Part shown: piece by piece, positions 54,701-60,635 of the stretch | Position numbering within the stretch: position 1 is the stretch's first letter | Layout: each line of letters begins with the position of its first letter | Assembly: GCA_905221605.1 (NCBI GenBank) | Contig: CAJNDS010001813.1 | Span: 420,934-484,933, forward strand | Direction: 5' to 3' | DNA: 64,000 nucleotides | From: Symbiodinium natans | Taxonomy: Eukaryota; Sar; Dinophyceae; Suessiales; Symbiodiniaceae | Position numbers and translations under genes: made by a program | The notes under the pieces: model-generated | What the model saw: the letters and a program-made list of their open reading frames with translations, nothing else | What the model was told of the DNA's origin: nothing | Database searches by the model: none

Positions 54701-56055
54701 GGGATCACGTCCCACCTGTCCTCAGCGATCTTAGCTGGGGCTGCCGTTTCATTTTCGGGCTCGAAGACATAGTGAAAAGGATGGTGCTCTTTGGAAAGTT
54801 TGACGTTCGTTTCCTCGATGTGTTGACATCCGAAGTAACGTCCAATCACCTCAGCGGGATCCATGTCTATTACTGTTGCAATAGATTCCCAGCCTTTCTG
54901 GATGTTCTTCGTGGGTCCAGCGAGTTTGAAATCGTCAACGTAAATAACCATTAAGAGCTCCAAATCGGCGTTGTAGAACACGCTCTTCCAGATGTCAGTT
55001 AGCACAGGCTCGAACCCCACCTTCTTGAGCTCAGTCTCGCAATGACGTTCCCATATCCCCCCTGAGTCTGGGTGCCCATAAAGAGCCAACTTCAGGGGAA
55101 CGACCGGGTCCTTCATAGACCTCCAGTCTTTTGGCCATCTATTGCGAGGGAGCCTTACCCAAGTTTCAACCCCAGTGAAGAGGGCCTGCGTATACGCTTG
55201 TCGTGCATCCGCTTGCTGAATCGAGAAGCCGGGTTGAGATCCAAAGACATCTAATATTTTGCCCGCCTCCATAGAAGCAGGACTGCTCGACATCTCTGCG
55301 AAGAGAGCATGATCAGAGTTCTCATCCAAGACTTTGTTGCCCTGAAACACTGACCGACCCTTGTAACGGCGGTTCGGGGCGTTCTCCTTCAACTCAGAAC
55401 CTTTTAGAGTCCCGATTTCGAAGATCTTCCCGAAGTGCACTTTCTCATTGGTTTTTCGTGCTTCTGCCGCAACGGAGTCGTACTCTCTCACTCGTTTCTC
55501 TACCCAACAGCCCTTATCGACAAGCTTCTTCCACTCTTTGTCGAGGGCAGCCTGCGCTTCGGGACTGGAGTCAATCTCCTTCGCAGACAGGATCTTGGCC
55601 ACGACCGCGTACATGTCCTGGGCAATCTCCAGGAGTTTAGACTCGTAGAGGGAACACATTTTCTTTCGGTGGTCCTCGGGTTTCCCATACAACACCGGCA
55701 TTGCTGGGACGTGCTTAATCGCCTGATTGTAGTCCTCGTCGACCTTGGCTTGCTTTGAAGCTTGATGTTCTGCAAGCGCTTTGTGCTTTTCTTCGACGGT
55801 CAGCTTGCTCCATACTTTAGCTTGAATGCCCGGAAGCGAGGAAAGGCCTTTTTGCTTGATCAGTCTCTCCCCATCCCAGCGATAGCCATACGGAATGCCG
55901 ATTCCGTCTTTTGTTTTGAACGATGGAGTCGCAGGTGCCAATCTCTCTCGGACTGAGAAGGGCACATCATCTAGAGGATCATATCGTGCAGGATAAACAA
56001 TGTCGTCCCTTGCTGACCCTCCTAATGGCCGATCTCCTTCATCGAGCGGCCCCAC
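48718..56055 (-). CDS. RT/RNase H polyprotein with oxygenase-, SGNH- and Tpt1/KptA-like domains
   Basis: 2,445 codons from a GTG; the frame is open back to 56133 and is probably entered by a -1 shift from integrase. Domains in order: copia reverse transcriptase (about 226-410; YKGRSVFQGN, QQADARQAYTQA, LALYGHPDSG, and active site Y372-V-D-D375); RNase H (about 700-910; SDADFAG at 708-714 with D709/D711, STESEV at 751-756, DNQAT at 843-847, ADVFTKPF at 894-901); 2OG-Fe(II) oxygenase-like (995-1136); SGNH/GDSL-like hydrolase (1335-1555); Tpt1/KptA-like RNA 2'-phosphotransferase (1772-1985); zinc ribbon (C2107, C2110, C2121, C2124); unassigned 2150-2390; Trp/Arg/Ser/Gly tail 2410-2445 with WRE repeats. 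No internal stop in 7.3 kb argues that the whole length is under selection. Several hairpins are read through in frame. Copia elements normally end soon after RNase H. Confidence 0.9.
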   Translation of the reverse strand: MGPLDEGDRPLGGSARDDIVYPARYDPLDDVPFSVRERLAPATPSFKTKDGIGIPYGYRWDGERLIKQKGLSSLPGIQAKVWSKLTVEEKHKALAEHQASKQAKVDEDYNQAIKHVPAMPVLYGKPEDHRKKMCSLYESKLLEIAQDMYAVVAKILSAKEIDSSPEAQAALDKEWKKLVDKGCWVEKRVREYDSVAAEARKTNEKVHFGKIFEIGTLKGSELKENAPNRRYKGRSVFQGNKVLDENSDHALFAEMSSSPASMEAGKILDVFGSQPGFSIQQADARQAYTQALFTGVETWVRLPRNRWPKDWRSMKDPVVPLKLALYGHPDSGGIWERHCETELKKVGFEPVLTDIWKSVFYNADLELLMVIYVDDFKLAGPTKNIQKGWESIATVIDMDPAEVIGRYFGCQHIEETNVKLSKEHHPFHYVFEPENETAAPAKIAEDRWDVIPEVMLAVRHHSYPRKRLYMPTEDDVQMFPTIGPQRYTFQAANGVTEEQQDNMNIARDKCFKQWWTGTTYFDLAARGPEEFGLAVAAARKGKSVRNKAEAKKEVKQNKFVTLSRDQEDKPGSMTKPVTRITYDMKDFLHSCVDRYCELAKVDRSSLKSVSTPFHELRMATPIVNETEKTGRLQPIASKVLMKILFAARMARWDLLRATQSLASRVTKWSPDCDLALHRLVSYVNSSIDLTMSGFIGDSILDCRLWLFSDADFAGEYDSKSTTGCALFLVGPNTYYPINAFSKKQTSITMSSTESEVVSANQGVRAQGLPSLSLWYFLWRGKADRKVGPRAEMKSTSNSVVARIDPELDEIRYGTTRPDGMSIADINGLHVQLPKCFQIRHLEDNQATITLLLSGRAGVLRHTDRTQKVSFGWLRQQYEEGHFRLLNVDTSEQVADVFTKPFTERTKWIHALKLIAHTYKSVDPQAGRNSVSKSVPAAPKSVCIPTDQLEHVAKLLRRADRYDFEDFEQVAEMMYDNLRVSSSRLRSVVRSGTEVAPKYFVFGLWTHGGCFGLTKRTGQMSQLCRYINGFIRKHAPKHFTWTSFVINFMGRAGVHSDKFNLRGSQNWSFGFGPYQGGELWVEDPDKGMDAFTDEDGKTWHGRNVQTCRKPVLLNPHLRHAVQPFTGNRHSLIAYSSGGWTKLSEDDKQLLRGNDFRTPRAQLKHACVCLCASPHDEGGRNSPKTAPETVESFLRASIENAQTYTTCASASVEPAVPTLSVLAGSLQVVSSIEALGTMSRLVAHGAGYSCDTGMEGRPLALQGHLNMLVNAGLSVEYLQLQAGKEYDALLKSYEVFPPQTIASLSLNDPEIPTPNLLKLARISNEGLSKLQPTERLRRSRFLLVVTDSVTSLGRQNTKGKWKFSIPEEEIFMAALTLRYTSDKLHMCWGKTLSWLTWQVQEEIQAIRAKYGSECEIDVIVWWSGNEVAGRRGCIPTRLAPGAAYSTSQTSAEDVARKVRRCADALATLAGEPHIGFVRIVGNVDHETYNLHPAYNEFISKMFHEFTSRGLQVQTATSQAMKLSYYDDFHLWDTPENRKQIQDYIYTTALLGDLEKEASRFADVLDRLGDLYPYLEVEGGYRMDSTAGREALRLYKEVVESGRNDLKVHKIKAPVPVKISTEDTWWEVPDANTAHEPVAAPAQQDKTIARSEVEYPVVSDVSEIAEVKDEVVQAESEKAEYLPLNEVVFADEGDYRPPLASDGRATSAATRKGKSSGQSEDVYVREMYQDASKTHGAEESQEPDLPMTGYWYNGTLHDLEPLPSADLRKYEQRVNFRHGDLKLLTMLLRGHQNDWYGLDFDIAMWTDVDKLLDRFNEATRRKWGVRQLLQVTAQDKKRRFEILGIRHEISNSLNLSLFPVRVRAVTGHSEKVMRIESDEFLARRFLTNENLDVAPQVIYHRTDAKSVESILKSGIKVAGGRKGGRAHAYFSPTTLKDEKYTSGLRSTQPFQIAVNLHEALRDGLVFFENSTRGILTRAVVNPRYILSCVDTTTNKVIYARTGEAQSAATREGEPDTVDQASSSSTVKALASRAVPEDQPKRVKGTVGAFLEAKKARTDAAALEPIAEQDEGIDVSKDEASMDDQPQPAQEISDTEEAESDSEAPYGSYPCSACQRIVLLGQRFCMTCGENQFPESSKASRQYTSFQQNRRTTLLKLTYNARNEDLLGHLRGIAEKFSKQRGSVSLDALIIRDAKDKFQRARKLKFDSIADRLERDATFFLQMMRNGITVQDACRMDLLVKAVLPDPGRTEEQRLLQAGSNYLSGASRKGMPGKLVYYGDAPMDGLKSAGLIDQFSENPIGMAYGGAFIGFSFYADIATRLSGARTIYSFNGIVELKHETPEGMIAELQMLAAECIHSAEEQERITAYHAAKNRETAQQRMETATTARPSTQSASSRDTAVHGAPWHQGQEQWWSDREWREWREWREPASQGWGSSRWSNQRGSQWWSR
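49257..49270. repeat. In-frame hairpin, GCAA loop
   Basis: Element strand TTCCC-GCAA-GGGAA, a perfect 5-bp stem, translated as ASRKGMP (residue 2262 on). Confidence 0.85.
49684..49737 (-). other. Zinc ribbon in the polyprotein tail
   Basis: C2107-x2-C2110 and C2121-x2-C2124 ten residues apart, between an acidic linker and the unassigned C-terminal region. Confidence 0.65.
50029..50040. repeat. In-frame hairpin, GCGA loop
   Basis: Element strand ACCC-GCGA-GGGT, flanked by GCAGCC and GAGCC, translated as AATREGEP (residues 2004-2011). Confidence 0.85.
50101..50742 (-). other. Tpt1/KptA-like RNA 2'-phosphotransferase domain
   Basis: Residues 1772-1985. Both lobes are recognisable: LLTMLLRGHQ (family LLRH), WTDVDKLL, DKKRRFEI, VRAVTGHS (family IRAxQGHS), IYHRTD (family YHGT), then TRGILTRAVVNPRYI (family NGVxLTxxVPPxYL). 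The Arg of LRH (R1786) and the Arg before GHS (R1860) are kept, while the His after the first Arg is shifted by one (R-G-H). Known family members remove a 2'-phosphate from spliced tRNA using NAD+. Confidence 0.72.
50926..50937. repeat. In-frame hairpin, GAAA loop
   Basis: Element strand ACCC-GAAA-GGGT between GCAGCT and AAGTCG, translated as AATRKGKS (residues 1705-1712). Confidence 0.85.
51391..52053 (-). other. SGNH/GDSL hydrolase-like domain
   Basis: Residues 1335-1555. Block I is VVTDSVTSL (Ser1346), block III is WWSGNE (G1422-N1423), block V is YDDFHL (D1524, H1527), in the right order at ordinary distances. The Gly of the G-D-S motif is Thr1344. Confidence 0.58.
51652..51663. repeat. 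In-frame hairpin, loop in the opposite sense
   Basis: Element strand ACCC-TCGC-GGGT, flanked by CTAGCC and GAGCC. It lies inside the SGNH-like domain and is translated as LATLAGEP. Confidence 0.8.
52528..52544. repeat. In-frame hairpin, 7-bp stem
   Basis: Element strand CCCCTCA-CGA-TGAGGGG. It is longer-stemmed and less like the consensus than the others; translated as SPHDEGG after the oxygenase-like domain. Confidence 0.7.
52648..53073 (-). other. 2OG-Fe(II) oxygenase-like domain
   Basis: Residues 995-1136. Iron ligands H1054-x-D1056 (GVHSDKFN) and H1118, with the 2-oxoglutarate Arg at R1127 nine residues on (RHAVQPFTGNRHSLIAY). The strand GGELWV at 1075-1080 sits between them. The H-x-V-x-P-x4-R spacing is that of the prolyl-hydroxylase/DSBH superfamily. 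Substrate unknown. Confidence 0.7.
53326..53958 (-). other. RNase H domain (copia type)
   Basis: Residues 700-910. The order SDADFAG, KSTTG, STESE, EDNQA, HTDRTQKV, VADVFTKPF is the standard copia RNase H signature. Confidence 0.9.
54434..54443. repeat. In-frame hairpin, GAAA loop
   Basis: Element strand CCC-GAAA-GGG between TTGCAGCTG and TAAGTCGG, translated as AAARKGKS (residues 536-543), between RT and RNase H. Confidence 0.85.
54826..55380 (-). other. Reverse transcriptase domain
   Basis: Residues 226-410 of the long ORF. The YVDD active site is at 54931-54942 (TACGTTGACGAT on the minus strand). Confidence 0.92.
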
Positions 56056-57302
56056 TCCTCCTTCGAAATCATCTTCTTCTTGATGCGGGTTTCTTTCTTC
56101 AACGATGGGAACTGGAACTTCCCTTCCAGGAGCTCAAGCCTTTTGGCCCTGAAAGTCCTGAAGGCATCATTCTCGATGGCCTCGTTGAGTCCCTGCAAAG
56201 GAGCAACTAAGTACTCTTCCTTGAAGACGAAGCCAGGCTGGATATGATACCCGAGGAAAATTCCTTCGATACCCGTCCCCGCAAACTTTGACCTTTTGGG
56301 CTGCTTCTGCTTGGGGTCGGCCCAGTACAAAATCTTAGCTCCAAAGGGAACAAGGACCCCTTGGAAGTCGCTCCCGAACCTTTGATTCCATGGTACTAAA
56401 CCGTTGTCAAGACGTTTACTAACGTTTAAAGAAATAGCATGATGTTGGGATGCAAGTGGCCAGAACTGATCAGGTAAACCAGATTGTACCAAATTGGCAC
56501 GCGTACCTTCCAAGATCGTTCGTATTTCACGCTCGATCACTGCTTTGTTCTGGTCCACATACTCCCTGGATTTGTTGTGCCTAGCTTGGAGTTGCTTAAC
56601 CGCGTAGTCGAACTCGAGAGCATTGTCTGAGTAAACAACCTTAACATTATCATCGACCTCGAAAAAGTGCAGTAAGTCTTCGTAACACTGCTCACCACTT
56701 TTGTTGTCGGCCGGGTAAACGTAACGGAACTTCGTAAAGACATCCTTCACAACATGTGCTACAGTTTGTCCTTCGAATCCGTAGTCTTTGGCGTCCTTCG
56801 TGATGATGTGGTCGATGGTGATGTGGTCACCGAACCCCTTGCTGTGCACAGTGCTAGACCCTCCTTTCTTTCTGGCATGCGGAGCATACATTTTGGCTCG
56901 TTGACATACCGGACAGAAAGGGTTCTTTGGACGATGGCTCAAAAGATGCTGCACGGATTCCGCTTCAACTCTTAGAGACGCCTCGTCCTTCTTTGACTTT
57001 GGGATGTGGACCTCAACGTCGCTATCGGGTATGTCTTCACCGCCATCGGGCATGGCAAAGACAGTGATGAGCATGTTGGTACCCTCAGGCACCTTACCGT
57101 AGATGGCGTCGAGCTCGTCCATGTTGACCTTGTTCTCCAGCTGCTTCCACTCGCCATCTTTGTACCCCCAGGTGGAACGAATTCGACACTTGGGGTAGCG
57201 GGGTGCTGGTGTTCTGAAGGTCTTTGGTTTGTGGGCAACCTTGACGTGGGGATCACCATTCACAGTAATCCATCCAGCTTTCAATAGTTGCTCTTTCTTC
57301 AT
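56022..57302 (-). CDS. Integrase of the retroelement (-1 frame to protease ORF)
   Basis: 426 codons from an ATG; the frame is open back to 57488 and overlaps the protease ORF. It carries an HHCC zinc motif (H119, H123, C130, C133) and an rve catalytic core with D164 (in TIDHI), D226 (in YSDNALEF) and E257 (in NKAVIERE). The copia-type C-terminal block FGAKILYW...GIFLGY lies at 320-352. Spacing from D226 to E257 is 31, a few residues less than the usual D-35-E, so the last catalytic loop is short. Function is strand transfer of the element cDNA into chromosomal DNA. The frame ends at TAG inside the start of the next ORF. Confidence 0.88.
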   Translation of the reverse strand: MKKEQLLKAGWITVNGDPHVKVAHKPKTFRTPAPRYPKCRIRSTWGYKDGEWKQLENKVNMDELDAIYGKVPEGTNMLITVFAMPDGGEDIPDSDVEVHIPKSKKDEASLRVEAESVQHLLSHRPKNPFCPVCQRAKMYAPHARKKGGSSTVHSKGFGDHITIDHIITKDAKDYGFEGQTVAHVVKDVFTKFRYVYPADNKSGEQCYEDLLHFFEVDDNVKVVYSDNALEFDYAVKQLQARHNKSREYVDQNKAVIEREIRTILEGTRANLVQSGLPDQFWPLASQHHAISLNVSKRLDNGLVPWNQRFGSDFQGVLVPFGAKILYWADPKQKQPKRSKFAGTGIEGIFLGYHIQPGFVFKEEYLVAPLQGLNEAIENDAFRTFRAKRLELLEGKFQFPSLKKETRIKKKMISKEEWGRSMKEIGH

Positions 57303-57427
57303 GCCTTCGAGAGGGGAATCCTTGGTTAGGATCTCTGCCAGCCATGGAGGATGATCTCCCTCGTCTGCCGCAGGTACCGGGACTACACCGTCTGGAGCTC
57401 CTGGAAGTGGTCCGGCTGCTGCGGCAT

Positions 57428-57439
57428 GCCCTTTCGGGC
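57428..57439. repeat. Hairpin at the protease/integrase frame change
   Basis: Element strand GCCC-GAAA-GGGC starts 4 bases after the protease-ORF TAA, inside the integrase-frame extension (read there as SCPKGHA). Confidence 0.85.
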
Positions 57440-57442
57440 AGC

Positions 57443-58501
57443 TTATGCGTGAAAATCCTGCTGCAAGGAGCAGGTGGGCGCCATTCGTTCACCTTCATCG
57501 CGATGCGCTACAGCAGCTGGGTGTCCGGAATCATTCCCAATACTGCTGAAAACTGGAACATTTCCCCGTAGCGTGCAAGTGAGCTTCTGGCCATCGGGCT
57601 TCACGAAGTACGGAACTTGCCCTGGAGGCCAGTAAAAACCGTACCCTTGCTGCATGCACTTCTTTCCCACAGAGCAAACCGGTGGGGTATCCGGGAGTTC
57701 CACGAATTCCAGGCTGCCATTCATTGACGGAACCTCGACTTCTGTCCTGGACGATGCCTCAACGATGCCATTGGCCGTATGAAGGTTGACTGGCGTTGCG
57801 TCGACTTTCCTACCGACCCCTTCGAAACACTTTTTCAGGTCCGAAGAGCTGATAAGGTCCTCTTCACTTCCCGACACGCTGATGTCCAAGCTCCGAAGTT
57901 CCTTGCGCGCTGGAGCGGCAGTTCCTGACATTATGTTTCCTGCTGCACAATGCCGACAAGCGAAATCAGGCTTGCAGCAGCGATGCTTACATTTTGTCTT
58001 TTCACCATGGAGTTCCGAGTACACTGAGGCCTCAAGATTTTGTGCGATGATGACTGCACACTGAAGATCACCAGGGTCGGACACGGGGCAATCAGCATTG
58101 GTCTTGAACCTTGCTACACATTTGCGCTTGTGGGGAACAAATTTCCAACCATCTCCGACGCTTTCAACTGTGTGTATCTCAGGGCGCCTTTCAAAACACA
58201 CACTCATGTCTTTAGGCTTCAGCTTGAAACTCGTGACGCCCGTCCAGTTGGGCAGAGGTGCTTGCTTGTCGCACGTTTTCCAATTGTACTGTAACGTTCG
58301 CTCTTCGCCGGTTTTCAGCTTCATGGTGATGCTCGCAACAGACTTGATTCTCCATTCTGGAACGGGGCAGCTTTGGGGAATAAAATAGTTGTTTCTCAGA
58401 ACAACATGTTCCCTAGATAGCGTGAGTGACTTCTCACCAAGGTGCCATATGTCTGCATGCCTGCCGTCCGGCTCACCCTTTCGGGCGGCTAAGGCGTACA
58501 C
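57443..58501 (-). CDS. Protease-region ORF of the retroelement (-1 frame to gag)
   Basis: 352 codons counted from a GTG at 58501. The same frame is open back to 58576, so entry by a -1 shift from gag is more likely than separate initiation. Residues 243-300 resemble the core and flap of copia aspartic proteases (HTANG, then LPDTPPVCSVGKKC and GYGFYWPPG). The catalytic D-(S/T)-G triplet should sit just before DLIS at residues 215-218. There the protein reads V209-S210-G211-S212, so the catalytic Asp looks replaced, with the nearest Asp at 206. A Cys-rich patch lies at 171-186. The ORF ends in TAA directly in front of a hairpin. Protease assignment is by motif and position; activity is doubtful. 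Confidence 0.65.
   Translation of the reverse strand: MYALAARKGEPDGRHADIWHLGEKSLTLSREHVVLRNNYFIPQSCPVPEWRIKSVASITMKLKTGEERTLQYNWKTCDKQAPLPNWTGVTSFKLKPKDMSVCFERRPEIHTVESVGDGWKFVPHKRKCVARFKTNADCPVSDPGDLQCAVIIAQNLEASVYSELHGEKTKCKHRCCKPDFACRHCAAGNIMSGTAAPARKELRSLDISVSGSEEDLISSSDLKKCFEGVGRKVDATPVNLHTANGIVEASSRTEVEVPSMNGSLEFVELPDTPPVCSVGKKCMQQGYGFYWPPGQVPYFVKPDGQKLTCTLRGNVPVFSSIGNDSGHPAAVAHRDEGERMAPTCSLQQDFHA
58476..58485. repeat. Hairpin at the gag/protease frame change
   Basis: Element strand CCC-GAAA-GGG starts 3 bases after the gag TAG and is read in the protease frame as AARKGEP. Confidence 0.85.
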
Positions 58502-60609
58502 GCAGCAGGCAGCTGCTTTAGCTCTGTCCTCTTCTTCCGGCTCGGCCTCCGCTTGGCCGGAGAGGGTGCACGTGCCTTAGCCTTGGCCGGGACAGAGGGC
58601 GATGCGGACCTGTCCTTGTGCAAGAACTTGCACTTATCCCCATTCCTGCAAGTACCCTGGGCATAAAATGCGCATGGGATGTTGGAGGTGTCTTTGCTGT
58701 TGCTCTTATCTCTCTCGCGAGAACCTGACTTAGGCCGGTTGGGAGATCTCTCCCTTGAGGATGCTTTGGGGTCTTTCGTGTGCTCGTATTTGCAACGCTC
58801 CCCAAACTTGCACTTGCCCTTCTGAAACAACATGCAAACCTGCCTTCCCTGACGTCCTCTGGATGGCTGTCGTCGCTCCGAAGGAGCGGGCGCTGACGGC
58901 TTCGTAGAGGTAGGAGGGGCAGGAGCACCATACTTCGCGCCATGGGCCTTAGCAATCTTGTCCCTGTTCTTCCTAATTCGTTCTCGTGTGAGGAGGTTCT
59001 TGATGCTTTCCATGAGGAACTTGTAGGTGTGCTCGGGGGTCCCCTCACGAGCCCGATCATAAATGTCAAGATCATACTTCAAGCGATGGGACTTGCGAAG
59101 CTCACGGAGGAATATGTCGCGCAAAGTGGTTTCGTCTGGGGGATGCGATAGTCCAGCAATCACTGAATCCCAGTTATGCACGAAGGTAGCGAGGTCATCA
59201 TTGATCAGTGCCACTTTCAAGAGGTCTTCGACCGAGTAGAGGGAGCCAACTTCTTCGTTGGTTTTAAAGTAGGCTTCAAACATTAACAGCACTTGCCTAC
59301 CTCTCACTGCTCTACCATAGGTGGCCTCCGTCTCCTTGTAGTTGAGTATCTGTCTCGCAAGCTCGCCCTTCGCCACCCTAGACAATGCTGCAAGGATTTT
59401 GGTGTCTAGCGTGAGGAATTTCCCTACATCGTTGAGGCTATCTAGCGACGCACCCTTTGCGTACACCTTCTGAATCCACGCAAATGCTTCATCAGGATGA
59501 TCAGATGCTGCTCGAACAGCCTCTCGCACTGCCGTCTTCCACGATCTGTACGTCTCCGCTGAGGGAAAATCCGGAAGTTTCACTGACTCCGCTTCTTTAG
59601 TCTTAGGTTTCGTCTCATCCTTGGTAGCAAAGTCCTTGAGCGCTTTTGCAATCGCTTCATGCACTTCATTAGGGGCTTGCGAAACAGGAGTAGATGCTCC
59701 CAGATTAAATCTCTGAGGCCGTCTCTCAAAGAGACCCTTCATGCTCTCTGGAATCTGCAACGGATTTGGCAAATCAGCATGCGTAACATGTGCATTACCG
59801 CATGCGGCACCCCCTTGCGGGGGGCTTGATTCGGCAGTGTTCAAACCCGGTGGAGGCGCTGAGGCCATGGGAACAGCCTGCTGGTGATCGGCACCACCTT
59901 TCGGCAGGCTAGATGACGCCGAAGCGGTTGCCTTAGCCTCATCAAGCTCAACCATCAAACGCTGGTTCGACTCAGCCAACTCCTGAATCAAGACATCGCA
60001 TGCGCTTTCTTCTTCATGCATGGCATATATGAACATGTTCTCTTCATACTGCATTTGCTCTCTAAATTCGTTGCCTAAGAAGTCCAGCTGGGTTTCCCTG
60101 TTTTGATCGTACACGACCCTGAGGTTAGCAAGGGAAAATTCACTCTGTTCAAGATGGGTCCTGAGGCGAGTTTCCGATTCGAGAACCATGTTACCTCGTG
60201 CCTCAAGCTCGAGATTGTGCATCCTAAGTGTGTGTGCGTCCTGTGCGGCTTGGTCAAGCTCCGCCGTTCGACCTCTTAGTGCTGCCTTGGTCTCCAGTAG
60301 TTGTTGTTGCAGCTCACGAACCACAAAGTCCATACGGTCACCGATGACTTCAAGCCGTGCACGATGTTGGGCATCAGCGTGTTGCTCGAGTTCTCCCATT
60401 TCTGCACGGGCCTGTCTTGTAGCCATGTCCAGGATTTCCGCATGTCTGCGTTCGGCTTCGATACGAACTCGCTCTGCATCCTCGTTTTGTTGCACGATGA
60501 TCAGCTGCTGCTGTACCCGGTACTGGTTGAACTGTTGGTAGTTGGTCGTTGCAGTCTGATCATGTTGCGTATTGGGATCAATGGTCCCATCTTGAAGCTG
60601 CAGAGCCAT
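58489..60609 (-). CDS. Gag-like nucleocapsid protein with two CCCH zinc fingers
   Basis: 706 codons from an ATG 26 bases inside the 5' LTR to a TAG. Residues 30-225 are charged and heptad-like, a predicted long coiled coil. A mixed segment around 340-545 is in the place of a copia gag/UBN2-like domain. After a basic linker come two zinc fingers of C-x7-C-x5-C-x3-H form: C592, C600, C606, H610 and C646, C654, C660, H664. The C-terminus is Lys/Arg-rich. Most copia Gags carry one CCHC knuckle, so paired CCCH fingers are unusual; they probably bind the genomic RNA. Two hairpin inserts fall at residues 231-240 and 260-270. The frame stops just before a third hairpin, and the next ORF is reached by a -1 shift inside 58489-58576. 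Confidence 0.85.
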   Translation of the reverse strand: MALQLQDGTIDPNTQHDQTATTNYQQFNQYRVQQQLIIVQQNEDAERVRIEAERRHAEILDMATRQARAEMGELEQHADAQHRARLEVIGDRMDFVVRELQQQLLETKAALRGRTAELDQAAQDAHTLRMHNLELEARGNMVLESETRLRTHLEQSEFSLANLRVVYDQNRETQLDFLGNEFREQMQYEENMFIYAMHEEESACDVLIQELAESNQRLMVELDEAKATASASSSLPKGGADHQQAVPMASAPPPGLNTAESSPPQGGAACGNAHVTHADLPNPLQIPESMKGLFERRPQRFNLGASTPVSQAPNEVHEAIAKALKDFATKDETKPKTKEAESVKLPDFPSAETYRSWKTAVREAVRAASDHPDEAFAWIQKVYAKGASLDSLNDVGKFLTLDTKILAALSRVAKGELARQILNYKETEATYGRAVRGRQVLLMFEAYFKTNEEVGSLYSVEDLLKVALINDDLATFVHNWDSVIAGLSHPPDETTLRDIFLRELRKSHRLKYDLDIYDRAREGTPEHTYKFLMESIKNLLTRERIRKNRDKIAKAHGAKYGAPAPPTSTKPSAPAPSERRQPSRGRQGRQVCMLFQKGKCKFGERCKYEHTKDPKASSRERSPNRPKSGSRERDKSNSKDTSNIPCAFYAQGTCRNGDKCKFLHKDRSASPSVPAKAKARAPSPAKRRPSRKKRTELKQLPAACTP
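59810..59823. repeat. In-frame hairpin in gag, GCAA loop
   Basis: Element strand CCCCC-GCAA-GGGGG, translated as SSPPQGGAA (residues 260-269). Confidence 0.82.
59897..59904. repeat. In-frame hairpin in gag, weak stem
   Basis: Element strand CC-GAAA-GG (extendable by G-U pairs), same flanks (AGCCTG, TGGTGCC), translated as SSLPKGGA. Decayed or variant member of the set. Confidence 0.6.
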
Positions 60610-60619
60610 CGTGTGAGAC

Positions 60620-60635
60620 TCTACGGCTGATAACC
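60620..60635 (-). promoter_or_regulatory. Primer binding site, half-tRNA type
   Basis: The element strand reads GGTTATCAGCCGTAGA directly after the 5' LTR. Its complement ends ...CGGCUGAUAACC, which looks like the 5' side and loop of a tRNA anticodon arm (loop CUGAUAA, anticodon GAU-like). It stops at the same place as the tRNA-iMet half-molecule (...CAUAACC) known to prime Drosophila copia. The tRNA identity is inferred. Only 26 bases separate the LTR from the gag ATG. Confidence 0.6.

Noticed and set aside
49382-56210. Plus-strand ORFs of 60-190 codons opposite the retroelement
   Set aside because: All are antisense shadows of the polyprotein frames and show no domains.
57428-58485. Intron explanation for the two hairpin-linked stops
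   Set aside because: The downstream frames are open through the hairpins and upstream overlaps are protein-like, so a -1 shift explains the data without removing sequence; RNA data could reopen this.
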